From Amoebidium appalachense (lineage: Eukaryota > Ichthyosporea), in contig CAVNZM010000001.1 in NCBI GenBank assembly GCA_963693365.1, positions 10,664,001 through 10,728,000 on the forward strand: a DNA stretch of 64,000 nucleotides. Reading direction: 5' to 3'. Under the pieces are notes generated by a model that was given only the letters and a program-made list of their open reading frames with translations, ran no database searches and was not told where the DNA came from. The position numbers were made by a program, and so were the translations under genes. Positions 1 to 11,099 of this stretch are shown here, piece by piece (the first letter of the stretch is position 1; every line of letters begins with the position of its first letter).

Positions 1-1680
1 GCCATCTGGTTGGTTCGGCATGTATTGGATATTAGACAGATGCCTACAATGGATATTGACGCTGGATATCCAATGATGGAATTTCAACTGCATTCCTCCG
101 TTGGATAGCTATATGGATATGTAACATTCTGGATATCCATTTGGATGATTAGCTGTATATGTCGTATCTACAAACAGAGTGTATACAAACTACTCTAACT
201 ATCTGCACGCTTAAAGGGGCTTGAAACCGTGTATACGTATAAACTTTTCTTTGAGTTGGGTGGGAAGCGAGCCTCAACGTGTTCTCAGAAGAACTTCGAA
301 AAGCCCGCGACCCCGCGAGACACTTCACAGACACGCGGCCCACTGGCCAGACAAATACCACAGTGACATTCAGCCAATCACAACACTCCCTCCCCCACAG
401 GCTACACGCACTCCACACCATTGGCTACCGCCACCTCAGGCACCCCTACAGCACACGTACACACCTTTACTCACAATACATATAAGCATACACACACGCG
501 AGCAGGCAACATGGGTCTCGCCAAGCACACAGCAAGAAGCAATACAACATTTAACATGGAGAGTACGCAGAGGCATGGAGCATGCACGCGCGCACCAAAC
601 AATCAGCCGCCGCTGCATCAGATTCTCCCCATACCACTGATTAATCTCCTCATACCCCGCTTAGACCCCGGCATTACTATGCAAGAAAACCCCCGAAATT
701 CACTCACCAAAACACAAAATATAGAAGCAAACTAATACGAATCAGCTCAGCACATGACAGTATATTAGACTGGATCGGTAACAACATATCCAATACATGA
801 CTGACACGGATATCCGATCAAAATCCCCATACAGATATCAAGATATCCCTGTAGCAAGACATGCAATACACCTAACAAGTATATCCAATGGCGGTCTATA
901 GTGGATGTCCATATTGGATATCCATTACGATATCCAGATGGATCGCTATTACATGTGCACTTGACCCCAACGCTAATGAACAATGCATGCCCATATTGGA
1001 TACGTTCAATGGATATCCATTCCGATATCCAGATACATACGCATTTGCTTGTCCACTAGACCCTCCTATAATAACCAAAGGCATGACGATTCCACATATC
1101 CAATTAGATCACCAAATATGGCTCTGACGGTTATCCATATACACCCGCACGCTGATGTCCAATAGACAATCATACTAAGACACAATGGATAGCTATACTG
1201 GTTATCTAGGCTCAACATCCATACAGATATCTTGATACACCTGCATTTGCCCATCCACTAGACCATAATACTAATATCCAATGCATGACGAAAATACATA
1301 TCACAATAGACACCCATACCGATCTCCAACGGCTATCCATATGCACCCCTGCTTACCCATCCAATATATGTCGATATTCATATACAATGCATCACCATTC
1401 ACAATATCTAAGCTTAATATCCAACATGATATGCGGATACATATACACCTACATATGCACTCGGCACCTATGTTGATACCTAATGCATGAAAAACAAACA
1501 TATCAAAGTAGATACCCAACCTAATGCCTAACACTTAACAAACATACATGTTTTGGGATATCCATTTACACCTGTATCTAATACTCAAAATATCACTATA
1601 ACAGCTATCTGGGTTGATACCCATACAGATAGCCAGATACATCTGTAGCTACATGTCTAGGGTATATCCACTGGATTAAT
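1..1680. repeat. AT-rich ATATCC/GGATAT satellite-like DNA
   Basis: The stretch is strewn with degenerate copies of GGATATCCAT and its reverse complement at irregular spacing. No reading frame in it looks like a gene. A solo LTR (160-759) interrupts it. The same word-rich sequence reappears at about 13.1-13.7 kb. The spacing is too irregular to call a monomer length by eye. From about 1,680 to 1,980 the sequence is ordinary AT-rich DNA in which I see nothing. Confidence 0.5.
160..759 (-). mobile_element. Solo LTR, family A, copy 1
   Basis: This 600-bp segment starts TGTCGTATC and ends CACATGACA, so it has TG...CA termini. It is flanked by a perfect 5-bp duplication, GTATA (155-159 and 760-764), the footprint of LTR-element integration followed by LTR-LTR recombination. 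Closely related copies lie at 28391-28995 (opposite orientation), 29916-30520 and 31988-32592. The strand given is the coding orientation inferred from the gag-like remnant of the complete element at 29.9-32.6 kb. It contains CCAAT-type boxes and a CATATAAGC box. Confidence 0.88.
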
Positions 1681-1986
1681 TGCATAATTTTGGTACTGTA
1701 TATCTGCCACATATCTATTAGGGTGTATTTGATGTGTAATAAGGCCTTTCCGGATAAACATTATACATCTTTACCGATCCATCGCATAACCATATGATGG
1801 CTAATGACCACCATTGATAAATAATTTATGTCTGGCCTAATATCTATCACATAAGTAATACTTATCCACGGCACAAAGTTACACAACCACGTTATACTCG
1901 GTTCCACAAATCAAGGGGAAGAAATAGATAAAAAGAGGAAGAACAAAAAAAAGAAAAAATATAGTTTAGTGACAAACACACACACA

Positions 1987-2369
<383 letters not shown>

Positions 2370-2400
2370 GGGGGGGGGGGTAACATTAAAAGAAAGTTAC

Positions 2401-2632
2401 CTTGCATGATAACGTCGTCCTCGGTGTCCCTGAGGTTGTCTTCTTCTCCATCATCAGTCTGAGGGAATGGGATTCCTACATCCTCCCCCTCCACCGCCTC
2501 CAACAGCTCCTCCAAAGAAACATCGGGGGCCTCGTCTTCCACAATTAAATTGGCCCCCCTCTCCTCCTCCAGACCCATGACGATGGTCCTACGCAAATCC
2601 AGGGCATCCCAACGCCGTACCTTGGTTGCTAC
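2401..2632 (-). pseudogene. Transposase-like exon 3, Plavaka/CACTA-like
   Basis: On the minus strand this segment has an acceptor (TTTCTCAG before 2632) and a donor (GTAACT after 2401). It keeps one open frame that begins VATKVRRWDALDLRRTIV and continues into an acidic tail rich in E and D. In Plavaka/CACTA-like transposase proteins, a conserved stretch of the form 'Y-R-x-T-N-x-x-N-x-x-x-Q' is followed by 'R-R-x-x-x-x-x-R'. That order is what results if this exon is joined to the one at 3620-3824. The family assignment is by motif memory and is moderate to low. The gene as a whole is broken, with a frameshift in the upstream exon. Confidence 0.4.
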
Positions 2633-2729
2633 CTGAGAAAGCAGAAAGCAACAGAACGTGTGCGAGAATGTGGGACCTATACACACAGTACATACACACA
2701 ACGCCTGAGGGGACTAAAAAGGATTCATA

Positions 2730-2730
<1 letters not shown>

Positions 2731-2765
<35 letters not shown>

Positions 2766-2772
2766 GCACAGT

Positions 2773-2808
<36 letters not shown>

Positions 2809-2848
2809 GCACACACACACACACACACACACAACCACGAGGCACACA

Positions 2849-2939
<91 letters not shown>

Positions 2940-2941
2940 AA

Positions 2942-3026
<85 letters not shown>

Positions 3027-3068
3027 CGAGGCACACACACACCACACACACACACACACAAACACGAG

Positions 3069-3120
<52 letters not shown>

Positions 3121-3294
3121 GCACACACACACACACACACACACAACCACGAGGCACACACACACACACACACACACACATACAAGCACCGTGACGAGGC
3201 ACACACACACACACACAAACAAGCACGAGGCACACACACACAAGCACCGTGACGAGGCACACACACACACACACACACAAGCACGAGGCACACA

Positions 3295-3337
<43 letters not shown>

Positions 3338-3415
3338 CGAGGCACACACACACACACACAAACACGAGGCACACACACACACACACCACACACACACACA
3401 CACACACAGACACAG

Positions 3416-3479
<64 letters not shown>

Positions 3480-3525
3480 ACACAAGCACCGTGACGAGGC
3501 ACACACACACACACACAAGCACGAG

Positions 3526-3571
<46 letters not shown>

Positions 3572-3618
3572 GCGCGCACACACACAGACACACACAAACA
3601 CAAACACACACACACATA
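2731..3618. repeat. Compound (CA)n array with GAGGCACAC spacers
   Basis: About 0.9 kb of CA repeats is punctuated by recurring words such as GCACCGTGACGAGGCACA and AAACACGAGGCACAC, and by a CG dinucleotide tract near 3557-3576. It sits in the position of an intron of the minus-strand transposase-like gene. The spacers recur in the (CA)n arrays of the other copy near 8.8-9.1 kb. Confidence 0.9.
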
Positions 3619-3619
3619 C

Positions 3620-3824
3620 CTGCAACATGAACGTACGGTTCTTGTTTGTCATACGATATGGTAGCTTGCAGTAATGCTTGTGTGCCCGTTCATAGCCCTC
3701 AACTGTCTCTACATGACCAAAAAGGCGGGTGTCGTCGCTGCAATGGTCCCCGGCATGGAATTTGCTTGACTTGAGGTCGTTCTCAGATGAACAATGAAAG
3801 CAGTCGTACGCAGACTTGGCCATA
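3620..3824 (-). pseudogene. Transposase-like exon 2, Plavaka/CACTA-like, arm-1 copy
   Basis: This is a minus-strand exon of 205 bp. An acceptor (CCGGCAG) lies above 3824 and the donor GTATGT lies below 3620. The open frame starts MAKSAYDCFHCSSEND and ends YRMTNKNRTFMLQ. It carries a C-x2-C pair and the Y-R-x-T-N motif found in Plavaka/CACTA-like transposases. An inverted copy of the same exon with the same boundaries is at 9425-9629. The two differ by substitutions such as H to P and V to A, so they have diverged independently. Confidence 0.45.
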
Positions 3825-3829
3825 CTGCC

Positions 3830-3890
3830 GGGGGGGGGGGGGGGGGGGGGGGGGGAGGGGCCGAGGAGGGGGGGGGGGGGGGGGGGGTTT
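3830..3890. repeat. Poly-G tract
   Basis: A near-continuous G run on the plus strand (C on the sense strand of the transposase-like gene) abuts the acceptor of the exon at 3620-3824. The inverted copy has the matching poly-C run at 9369-9420. Confidence 0.95.
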
Positions 3891-3966
3891 GGTGTCAACC
3901 GTGGCACTGGATATCCATTTGAGCATACTCTATACGGGTAATTGTTCCCAAAACCATATGCATTGT

Positions 3967-5045
3967 GGTTTTATTTGTGGAAATTATTGACATAAATATT
4001 TTTCTGGGTAAACACGTAGGATGGGTGTCCGATATCAACACGCTTCGTTTCATGTTTTAGCAGTTCGCGTTCGGCTGCCCGCATACGGGCACCTATTAGC
4101 CGATCAAAACATCAGTGTACGTTTCATATGCGCAGCAGATGAAAGATGTTTCACGGATCACTTCGGGCGCAGGCAGCCGGGCGGCCCATGACGTCACGGG
4201 CCGCGGCGCCAGGCGCAGCCGCAGCGGCGGCTGACATCGGTCTGGCGCAGCGCCTGACGTCAGGCGCCACCAGCGCCGGTATTTCCGGCGCAGCACACTG
4301 CAGATGCAGGCCACCTTCGTTTTCGCCGTGTGCTGCACGTACGGTTTTTGTTAGCACGATTGCGTTTTCGGTGGCTAGCACACGGCGGCTCCCACCCACC
4401 CACCTCTAAGTCTGTATACATGACGGTGTACGTATGCGACTGTGACTGGCTCACAGCCCGATTGCAGCGGCAATAAAGCATGTCGAGGCGGGGCCCAGCC
4501 CCGGCTGGTGCGGGGGGGGCTCATGGCATGGACCCCCCCTGGCGGCCCCCGCCTCGGCCAGCCCCTTGGGTGCAGGCACGACGGCCTGCACTCCACGGAC
4601 ACGGGGGGCATGAGGCAAGCACGAGTGAGTGATGTGAAATTCCACAGATCACTAGACCGAGTTTGATTGGCTCAGGATCAGATTTCACATAACACTAGAT
4701 CGATTTTGATTGGATCAGTTCGGTAGCCTTAGGTATATAACCACGACAGTTTTAGCAGATCAGCAAGCAACAAACACATCTTCTGTGTTTAGCACCTACA
4801 GCTTTACAGCTATATTTTCTTTTTCACCCACCCACCTACACCCTACACTCAACCCCCATTGATCCCCACATACGTGCTGTTTTTTCACGGGGCGAAGACT
4901 TCCCCCGTTTTTTGGGCACAAGGACCTCACGGATCAATAAATTGATGACTGGGGGCTTGCCGTGGTTTACAACCATTGCAGGTTCACTTTCGTCCAAGGG
5001 GATGTCCCCCTAGAGGCAACACACGTCCCGGAGTAGTTTTCATAG
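3967..5045. mobile_element. 1.1-kb insertion unique to arm 1, LTR-like
   Basis: Comparison with the inverted copy at 9.28 kb shows contiguous sequence there (CAATTAGAGCTACAATGCAT), whereas this arm carries about 1.08 kb between the two halves. The insert includes promoter-like elements: GATTGG boxes near 4667 and 4706, a TATATAA box at 4734, and an AATAAA-type signal near 4935. That order resembles an LTR. I cannot find a clean target duplication, so a deletion in the other arm is an alternative. Confidence 0.4.
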
Positions 5046-5220
5046 AAGCTCTAATTGTACATTAGGATGATTGATCTCCTTTGTATATCCTGTTGGTTAT
5101 GTAGTGTATGTACGTTGGACATGTAAGGATATTTATATAGATATCACACGTGATCACCATTGGCCATCGAATCTATGTCCATTTGATTCTGTGTTCCTGC
5201 AGCTGGCAATGTGTGTGCCT

Positions 5221-5223
<3 letters not shown>

Positions 5224-5295
<72 letters not shown>

Positions 5296-5297
5296 CT

Positions 5298-5367
<70 letters not shown>

Positions 5368-5369
5368 CT

Positions 5370-5441
<72 letters not shown>

Positions 5442-5443
5442 CT

Positions 5444-5535
<92 letters not shown>

Positions 5536-5538
5536 GAA

Positions 5539-5592
<54 letters not shown>

Positions 5593-5607
5593 CTTCGTGT
5601 GTGTGCC

Positions 5608-5661
<54 letters not shown>

Positions 5662-5745
5662 CTCGTGTTTGTGTGTGCGTGTGTGTGTGTGTGTGTCCCA
5701 GAATGTTTGTGTGTTTGTGTGTGTGTGTTTTTTGGTGTGGGGGGG
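5224..5745. repeat. (TG)n microsatellite block followed by poly-G
   Basis: Long pure TG runs are separated by GCCTCTC, GTCCCTGAATGTT and TTCTTCG spacers. The block ends in an almost continuous G tract to about 5829. It occupies intron position between the transposase-like exons of the minus-strand copy. Confidence 0.95.
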
Positions 5746-5833
5746 GGGGGGGGGGGGGAGGGGGAGGGGGGGGGGGGGGGAGGGGGGGGGGAGGAAAAGG
5801 GGAAGGGTGAGGGGGGGGGGGGGGGGGGACCAC

Positions 5834-6143
5834 CTTCATAATATCTCTGTACTCGTTCGCACGAAGAAACGTGAGGTCGGAAACGGTGCTGCTGAAGTGA
5901 CGAAAGCTGCTATAACGTGGCATGTTGTTGAATCGACGGTCAAACTCCCGTATGACGTCCTTTGCAGCGGTGTCTGCTGCTAGGCCCACCGTTCATGTCC
6001 TCGCATACCTTCTTCACGTACAGTTTATATTCAATTAGGAGCTGCTTAAATACACCACTGTCTGCCTGGTGCATACGTTCGATTGGGACACCCCATATCC
6101 ACAGAAAGCCTGGGAACCCCGGGCACGCATTCTCCCAGAAGTC
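5834..6143 (-). pseudogene. Transposase-like exon 1 with frameshift
   Basis: The minus-strand exon runs from an acceptor (CATGCAG above 6143) to the donor GTGGTC below 5834. Its first part reads FLWIWGVPIERMHQADSGVF, and its second part reads FNNMPRYSSFRHFSS then ANEYRDIMK. The '[LM]HQ-x-D-x-G-x-F' motif followed by 'R-F-x-x-[MP]-R-x-x-x-x-R-H-F' and an 'E-Y-[RK]-x-[MI]' stretch is the pattern I associate with Plavaka/CACTA-like transposases. The two halves are in different frames, with the shift near 5990-6000. The copy is therefore inactive unless that is a sequencing error. Family assignment is from motif recall only. Confidence 0.45.
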
Positions 6144-6149
6144 CTGCAT

Positions 6150-7080
6150 GGAATGTTATAATACGTAGTATTTACATATTGTAAGATCTTCTCAGTTCGT
6201 GTTATGTTTTCATTCATTTACTTAATGAAAAAGATGTGCTCCTTGTACGTAAATTATGACATCGATCTCCAGTGTATTTGAGTACTTGTAATCGTGTTGT
6301 GTCGGCTATATTCGTGTGTTTAGATATCGATTACAGCAACTGATTATAGGTACACGAGTCTACCCAGTGAGGGAGACACGTGTACATGTTATGTGTACAT
6401 GAATATCTTCGGTTATAACTGTGTTTTGCTGTTCGTGTTTTCTGTCCTGCTTTCTTTTCTTTTTCCTCTTTCTTCGTCTTTTCTTTTCTCTTTCTTTCTT
6501 CTCTTGTTTCCTTTCATTTAATTATATTTCTCTCTCACTAATATACGTTGAGTAGATTTATATTACTCGTTATGTTTTGATTGGTAGAAAAACACTTAGG
6601 TTACACTTTAGCTTGTCAGGTATGATTCATAGCTTAGTCAACCACTTTTGTTTTGTGTGTTGCCGTACTATATCCAATCAGTGGACTTAGTCAGAAAATG
6701 TCTGAGTCTTTGTAGCCGATGATAGGTTAGAAACACCACCTCTTTCCTCGTTACTCTTCACCTCTTTTCTTTCTTATAGCTGTGACCTATGGTGTGTGTT
6801 CCCGCGTCTCCGGATCTATCCGGGAAATAATCAGTTAATTATGATTGGTTATTTTAGACATAGATCTGATTTCCGACTGGTCGGAAATCATGTATGGATT
6901 TAACTTAAGGGAATTTCAGGTATTTATTAGCGATCAAAATAAATTGAGTTCAGTCGTGTCTAAACATTGATGTCTGTTGTGTACACTGCTCCGATCGTTC
7001 CGTGTTTTGTTGTTGTGTGTGTCTGTGGTGTTTTCACACTGCACCACTGTGTCTCTGCTTACATCCTAAATACTTATAGA
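6150..7080. other. No recognisable gene
   Basis: This is AT-rich intergenic DNA with a TTTCTTTTC-rich patch (6440-6520), GATTGG/CCAAT-like words (for example near 6574, 6675 and 6843) and a short inverted repeat GATTTCCGAC/GTCGGAAATC near 6866-6890. I see no convincing coding frame. Confidence 0.5.
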
Positions 7081-7087
7081 ATTTAAC

Positions 7088-7377
7088 ATGGAAGCCATCT
7101 TGAGTAACTGTGTAGCTGCTGCTTTGTCCCCGGGAACACCGCTAGCCCTCAAGCCGAGGACTGCATCCCGCAGCGCCTTCTCCGCTTGCTCGTGGTGCAG
7201 TGCAGCGGGCTCCCAAACCTTGGACAGGTTAGTGCACGACACTCTGCATTTGTTGCACGGACACGCAGTTGTAACCGCGCCCCTGCACGTAGAAGTTGTA
7301 TCCGGTGTCTACCTTGTACATGTGCAAACACACGTGCTCGTTGGGGGTCGGACACACACGTACCTGGTCAGACACAT

Positions 7378-7380
<3 letters not shown>
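7088..7380. other. Open frames on both strands, unresolved
   Basis: A plus frame begins at an ATG at 7088. A minus frame without a start carries CPCNKCRVSC and ends near 7085. The minus version lies upstream of the transposase-like exon 1 in the sense of that gene. A CPCxxC motif near the N-terminus is known from some CACTA proteins, so the minus frame could be an earlier piece of it. Neither is convincing. Confidence 0.2.
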
Positions 7381-7624
<244 letters not shown>

Positions 7625-7638
7625 GGGGGGGGGGGGGG

Positions 7639-7717
7639 ACCACAAAACCCCACCAAGCCCCCCCACTTTCCCACCCGGCGGGTGGGAAAGTGGGGGGGCT
7701 TGGTGGGGTTTTGTGGT
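7639..7717. repeat. Perfect 38-bp inverted repeat with 3-nt loop
   Basis: Arm 7639-7676 (starts ACCACAAAACC) is exactly complementary to 7680-7717 (ends GGGGTTTTGTGGT), with GGC between them. The right arm is also the first segment of the tandem unit that repeats at about 8053 and 8432, so the left arm looks like an inverted addition at the array edge. Confidence 0.95.
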
Positions 7718-8465
7718 GCACGGCTAAAAATTGGTGCACACGTTCCTAGCACCCATATGCTACGTTGTACCGAGTGTCAACTGCTACTTGCACGTGGAAC
7801 ACGTGATATTCATTATTTGGTGGTGCCCTGAGTAGTTGATGTTGCACATGTAGGAAAAATAACATTCGCGGGTGTAAACGTAGGGGGGGGGGGGGGTTTG
7901 GTATTTTGGCTGCAGCCCTGTAACTTGGCCCACACCTCCCTAGTACCTATATGCTGCAATTCCCAAAAGATGGATGCTCCCAGGCCATTGGTTCGTGGGT
8001 GGCAACAAAAGTGCACCTAGCCATATGAAGGCACATATAGGAAAAACGTACCAGCCGGGTGGGAAAGTGGGGGGGCTTGATGGGGTTTTGTGGTGTACGG
8101 CTAAAACTCGGTGCACACGTTCCTAGCACCCATTTCCTACTTTGTACCAAGTTTCAACTGCTACTTGCACGTGGAACACGTTATATTCATTATTTGGTGG
8201 TGCCCTGAGTAGTTGATGTTGCACATGTCATGTGGAAAAAAAAACATTTACGGGTGTAAATGTAGGAGGTTTTTTTTTTGGTATTTTGGCTGCAGCCCTG
8301 TAACTTGGCCCACACCTCCCTAGTACCTATATGCTGCTATTCCCAAAAGATGGATGCTCCCAGGCCATTGGTTCGTGGGTGGCAACAAAAATGCACCTAG
8401 CCACATGAGTGCATATATAAGGAAAAATGCACCCGCCGGGTGGAAATGCAGGGGGGCTTGATGGG
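7677..8465. repeat. Tandem repeat, period about 375 bp, about 2.1 copies
   Basis: The unit begins GGGTGGGAAAGTGGGG near 7680, again near 8055, and in degenerate form near 8433. It contains GGTGCACACGTTCCTAGCAC, an AACACGT word, a homopolymer (G in unit 1, T in unit 2) and CCCAGGCCATTGGTTCG. Copies are highly similar apart from homopolymer changes. No coding frame is conserved between them. Confidence 0.85.
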
Positions 8466-8556
8466 GAAATACACAACACTGTGACACCCACCTGACGTGG
8501 TGACGACACACGGCCCACACCCACAGTCACACCCACACCAGCCCACCCACCCACCC

Positions 8557-8573
8557 ACTCAAACACACACACA

Positions 8574-8641
<68 letters not shown>

Positions 8642-8680
8642 CACAAACACACACAGGGGGTGGGGGGGGGGGGGGGGGGG
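8557..8680. repeat. (CA)n tract ending in poly-G
   Basis: A CA array follows CCCACCCACCCAC and ends in GGGGGTGGGGGG. It joins directly to the truncated transposase-like exon fragment at 8682-8711. Confidence 0.95.
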
Positions 8681-8807
8681 TGTGCGAACGAGTACAGAGA
8701 TATTATGAAGGTGGTCCCCCCCCCCCCCCCCTCACCCTTCCCCTTTTCCTCCCCCCCCCCCCCCCCCCACCCTCCCCCCCCCCCCCCCCCCACCAACAAA
8801 CACACAC

Positions 8808-8831
8808 ACACAAACACACAAACATTCTGGG

Positions 8832-8862
<31 letters not shown>

Positions 8863-8866
8863 CGAG

Positions 8867-8910
<44 letters not shown>

Positions 8911-8925
8911 GGCACACACACGAAG

Positions 8926-8962
<37 letters not shown>

Positions 8963-8982
8963 TTCAGGGACACACACACACA

Positions 8983-9026
<44 letters not shown>

Positions 9027-9028
9027 AG

Positions 9029-9100
<72 letters not shown>

Positions 9101-9113
9101 GCGCGCGAGAGGC
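8808..9113. repeat. (CA)n block with CG tract
   Basis: CA repeats with GAGGCACAC spacers end in a CGCGCG run (9087-9106) before GAGAGGCACAC. It mirrors the (TG)n array of the left arm. Confidence 0.95.
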
Positions 9114-9424
9114 ACACACATTGCCAGCTGCAGGAACACAGAATCCAATGGACATAGATTCGATGGCCAATGGTGATCACGTGTGATATCTATATAAATA
9201 TCCTTACATGTCCAACGTACATACACTACATAACCAACAGGATATACAAAGGAGATCAATCATCCTAATGTACAATTAGAGCTACAATGCATATGGTTTT
9301 GGGAACAATTACCCGTATAGAGTATGCTCAAATGGATATCCAGTGCCACGGTTGACACAACCCCTTACCCCCCCCCCCCCTCGGGCTCCCCCCCTCCCCC
9401 CCCCCCCCCCCCCCCCCCCCGCAG

Positions 9425-9629
9425 TATGGCCAAGTCTGCGTACGACTGCTTTCATTGTTCATCTGAGAACGACCTCAAGTCAAGCAAATTCCATGCCGGG
9501 GACCATTGCAGCAACGACACCCGCCTTTTTGGTCCTGTAGAGACAGCTGAGGGCTATGAACGGGCACACAAGCATTACTGCAAGCTACCATATCGTATGA
9601 CAAACAAGAACCGTACGTTCATGTTGCAG
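9425..9629 (+). pseudogene. Transposase-like exon 2, Plavaka/CACTA-like, arm-2 copy
   Basis: This is the same 205-bp exon as 3620-3824 on the opposite strand. It has a GGCAG acceptor after a poly-C tract (9369-9420) and donor GTATGT at 9630. The frame opens MAKSAYDCFHC and closes NRTFMLQ. Splice sites are conserved in both copies. No exon 3 equivalent follows it in this arm: downstream is poly-G and GT-rich DNA. Confidence 0.45.
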
Positions 9630-9672
9630 GTATGTGTGTGTGTCGGCATAGGGGGGAGGAGGTGTTGCTTTG

Positions 9673-9675
<3 letters not shown>

Positions 9676-9712
<37 letters not shown>

Positions 9713-9797
9713 GGGGGGGGAGGGGAGGGGGGTTTACACACTTTTTATTGCGTGGACACTGCCGGAGGGGCGGAGCCCGGGGGGGGGGGGGGGGGGT
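9676..9797. repeat. Poly-G tracts
   Basis: Two long G-rich runs (about 9676-9731 and 9779-9796) flank TTTACACACTTTTTATTGCG. They are followed by GT-rich, CG-containing sequence to about 10.03 kb with no gene. Confidence 0.9.
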
Positions 9798-9799
9798 AA

Positions 9800-9988
9800 G
9801 GGGGTGCGCGTGCGTCCGTGCACACGTGTATGTGAGTGTGCCACGCGTGTACGGTGCGCGTGGGTTTTAATTTCTGTATGTGTATTAAAGTGCGCGCGTG
9901 CGCATCATATGCAGACGTACGCGTGCATGCATATGTCGACGATGTGTGTGTGTCGTTGACAGTGCGTGAACGCATACGTGCATCATAA

Positions 9989-10026
<38 letters not shown>

Positions 10027-10441
10027 CATGTATGGATGTGCTGTATGCACGTAAATGAATATCCTTGCTTCTTTATGATAATATATGTGCACAGTGCTAA
10101 TTAGTACTAGCGTATACGTACACATGCCATGGCGCGCGCCGGCCAGTCGGTGAAGCATGCACGTGCACATTGTTTTAATTAATATAAAAATGGAGGGGGG
10201 GGGGGGGGGGGGGGGGGGGGGCTGGCCATGGCCGGGGGAACAACCTGAGTGCATATGCATGTACTGCAGCTGCACGGTGCGGGCGTACTGTTTACGGTAC
10301 AGTGCATGCATGCACGCACTTACAATATTGTACTTGATATCGAATACCTGTGCAATCCGGCCGGGCGCACCGTGTGCACAGATATCATGATATATGTATT
10401 TAAATTATATGTATATTCATATATATAAATATATATAAATA

Positions 10442-10477
<36 letters not shown>

Positions 10478-10853
10478 ATATTCTATAATATAAATATATT
10501 ACAACTTTGATGTATGTAAAACGCATGGAGGGATTATCGGCTTGACTCATCGGATTCGAACCACCATGCTTGTCCTGCTGTGTGATTGGTGTTTTCTAAT
10601 CTGATTAATGGTAATCAGATTGAACCGATTTTTGTTCGGCTGTGTGATTGGTATTCATTTGTAGTCACATTATGGATAATCCGATTTATGCTCCTGTTTC
10701 TTGATTGGTCTTCTCCAATCATTAATGATTGTCCGTTATGACTGTTTTTTTCCCACCCTTCGGAGGTCAGTTTTCACTTGCACTTCCGCTGTTCAAGAAG
10801 TCTGAGCTGTAACTCCATTCAGTTGCACCCGTGGCTTGTAAGCTAACTAGACG
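9800..10853. other. No recognisable gene; GT-rich then AT-rich
   Basis: The stretch contains a GTGTGTG tract near 9990-10026, a poly-G run at 10195-10220, an AT dinucleotide tract (10441-10474), and GATTGG boxes near 10584, 10647 and 10703 that could belong to a promoter for the transcript-like segment that follows. I see no conserved coding frame. Confidence 0.4.
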
Positions 10854-11090
10854 ATGTTTTCAGAGCTACAGGCTGTGCAGGTTAGTACAGATGCTTATGC
10901 GACTGTTGCGTCTACCTGTTTGCTGAAGGACTGGGCTTCTGTGCAACTATTCTTGCTTTTCTTCCTTGCTGTAGCCCTCCTTTCTTCTTGGTCTTTCCTG
11001 CCGCAACTGGTGCATGCTGTCGCAGTTTTACTTTCTGTCACACTGCAGCTTTTTTGTGCCCTCTGTGCTCACATCTGCATAACAGGATGA
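10854..11090 (+). CDS. Hypothetical 78-residue hydrophobic ORF
   Basis: The ORF begins at the ATG at 10854 and encodes a protein with two hydrophobic stretches (residues about 30-48 and 50-72). Upstream lie repeated GATTGG boxes, and an AATAAAGAG polyadenylation-type signal is at about 11307. I do not recognise the family. The frame could be chance, and the segment may instead be a retroelement LTR or a noncoding transcript. Confidence 0.2.
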   Translation: MFSELQAVQVSTDAYATVASTCLLKDWASVQLFLLFFLAVALLSSWSFLPQLVHAVAVLLSVTLQLFCALCAHICITG

Positions 11091-11099
11091 TACTTTCAA

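Larger units (their letters stand above)
3620..5870 (-). repeat. Left arm of a large imperfect inverted repeat
   Basis: Sequence blocks here match 8682-9640 in reverse complement: exon 3620-3824 with 9425-9629, 3904-3966 with about 9285-9355, 5045-5220 with about 9115-9285, and 5834-5858 with 8686-8711. The (TG)n array at 5224-5745 corresponds to the (CA)n array at 8808-9120, including the rare words CATTCTGGGACAC and CATTCAGGGACAC. The arms flank a spacer of about 2.8 kb. Confidence 0.8.
8682..9640 (+). repeat. Right arm of the large inverted repeat
   Basis: This is the reverse-complement counterpart of 3620-5870. It keeps only the last 26 nt or so of transposase-like exon 1 (8686-8711, coding NEYRDIMK), cut off on its left by a G/CA repeat. 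It then has poly-C, the (CA)n array with CATTCTGGGACAC and CATTCAGGGACAC words, the unique block ending TACAATTAGAGCT, and exon 2. The junction in low-complexity DNA suggests repeat-mediated rearrangement. Confidence 0.8.

Noticed and set aside
221-735. ORFs repeated at about 0.2, 28.5, 30.0 and 32.1 kb as a gene family
   Set aside because: They are readings of the family-A LTR, with LTR termini and target duplications around them.
5071-5989. Large plus and minus frames over the (TG)n block
   Set aside because: Repeat artefacts. Only the minus-strand part above 5834 has exon character.
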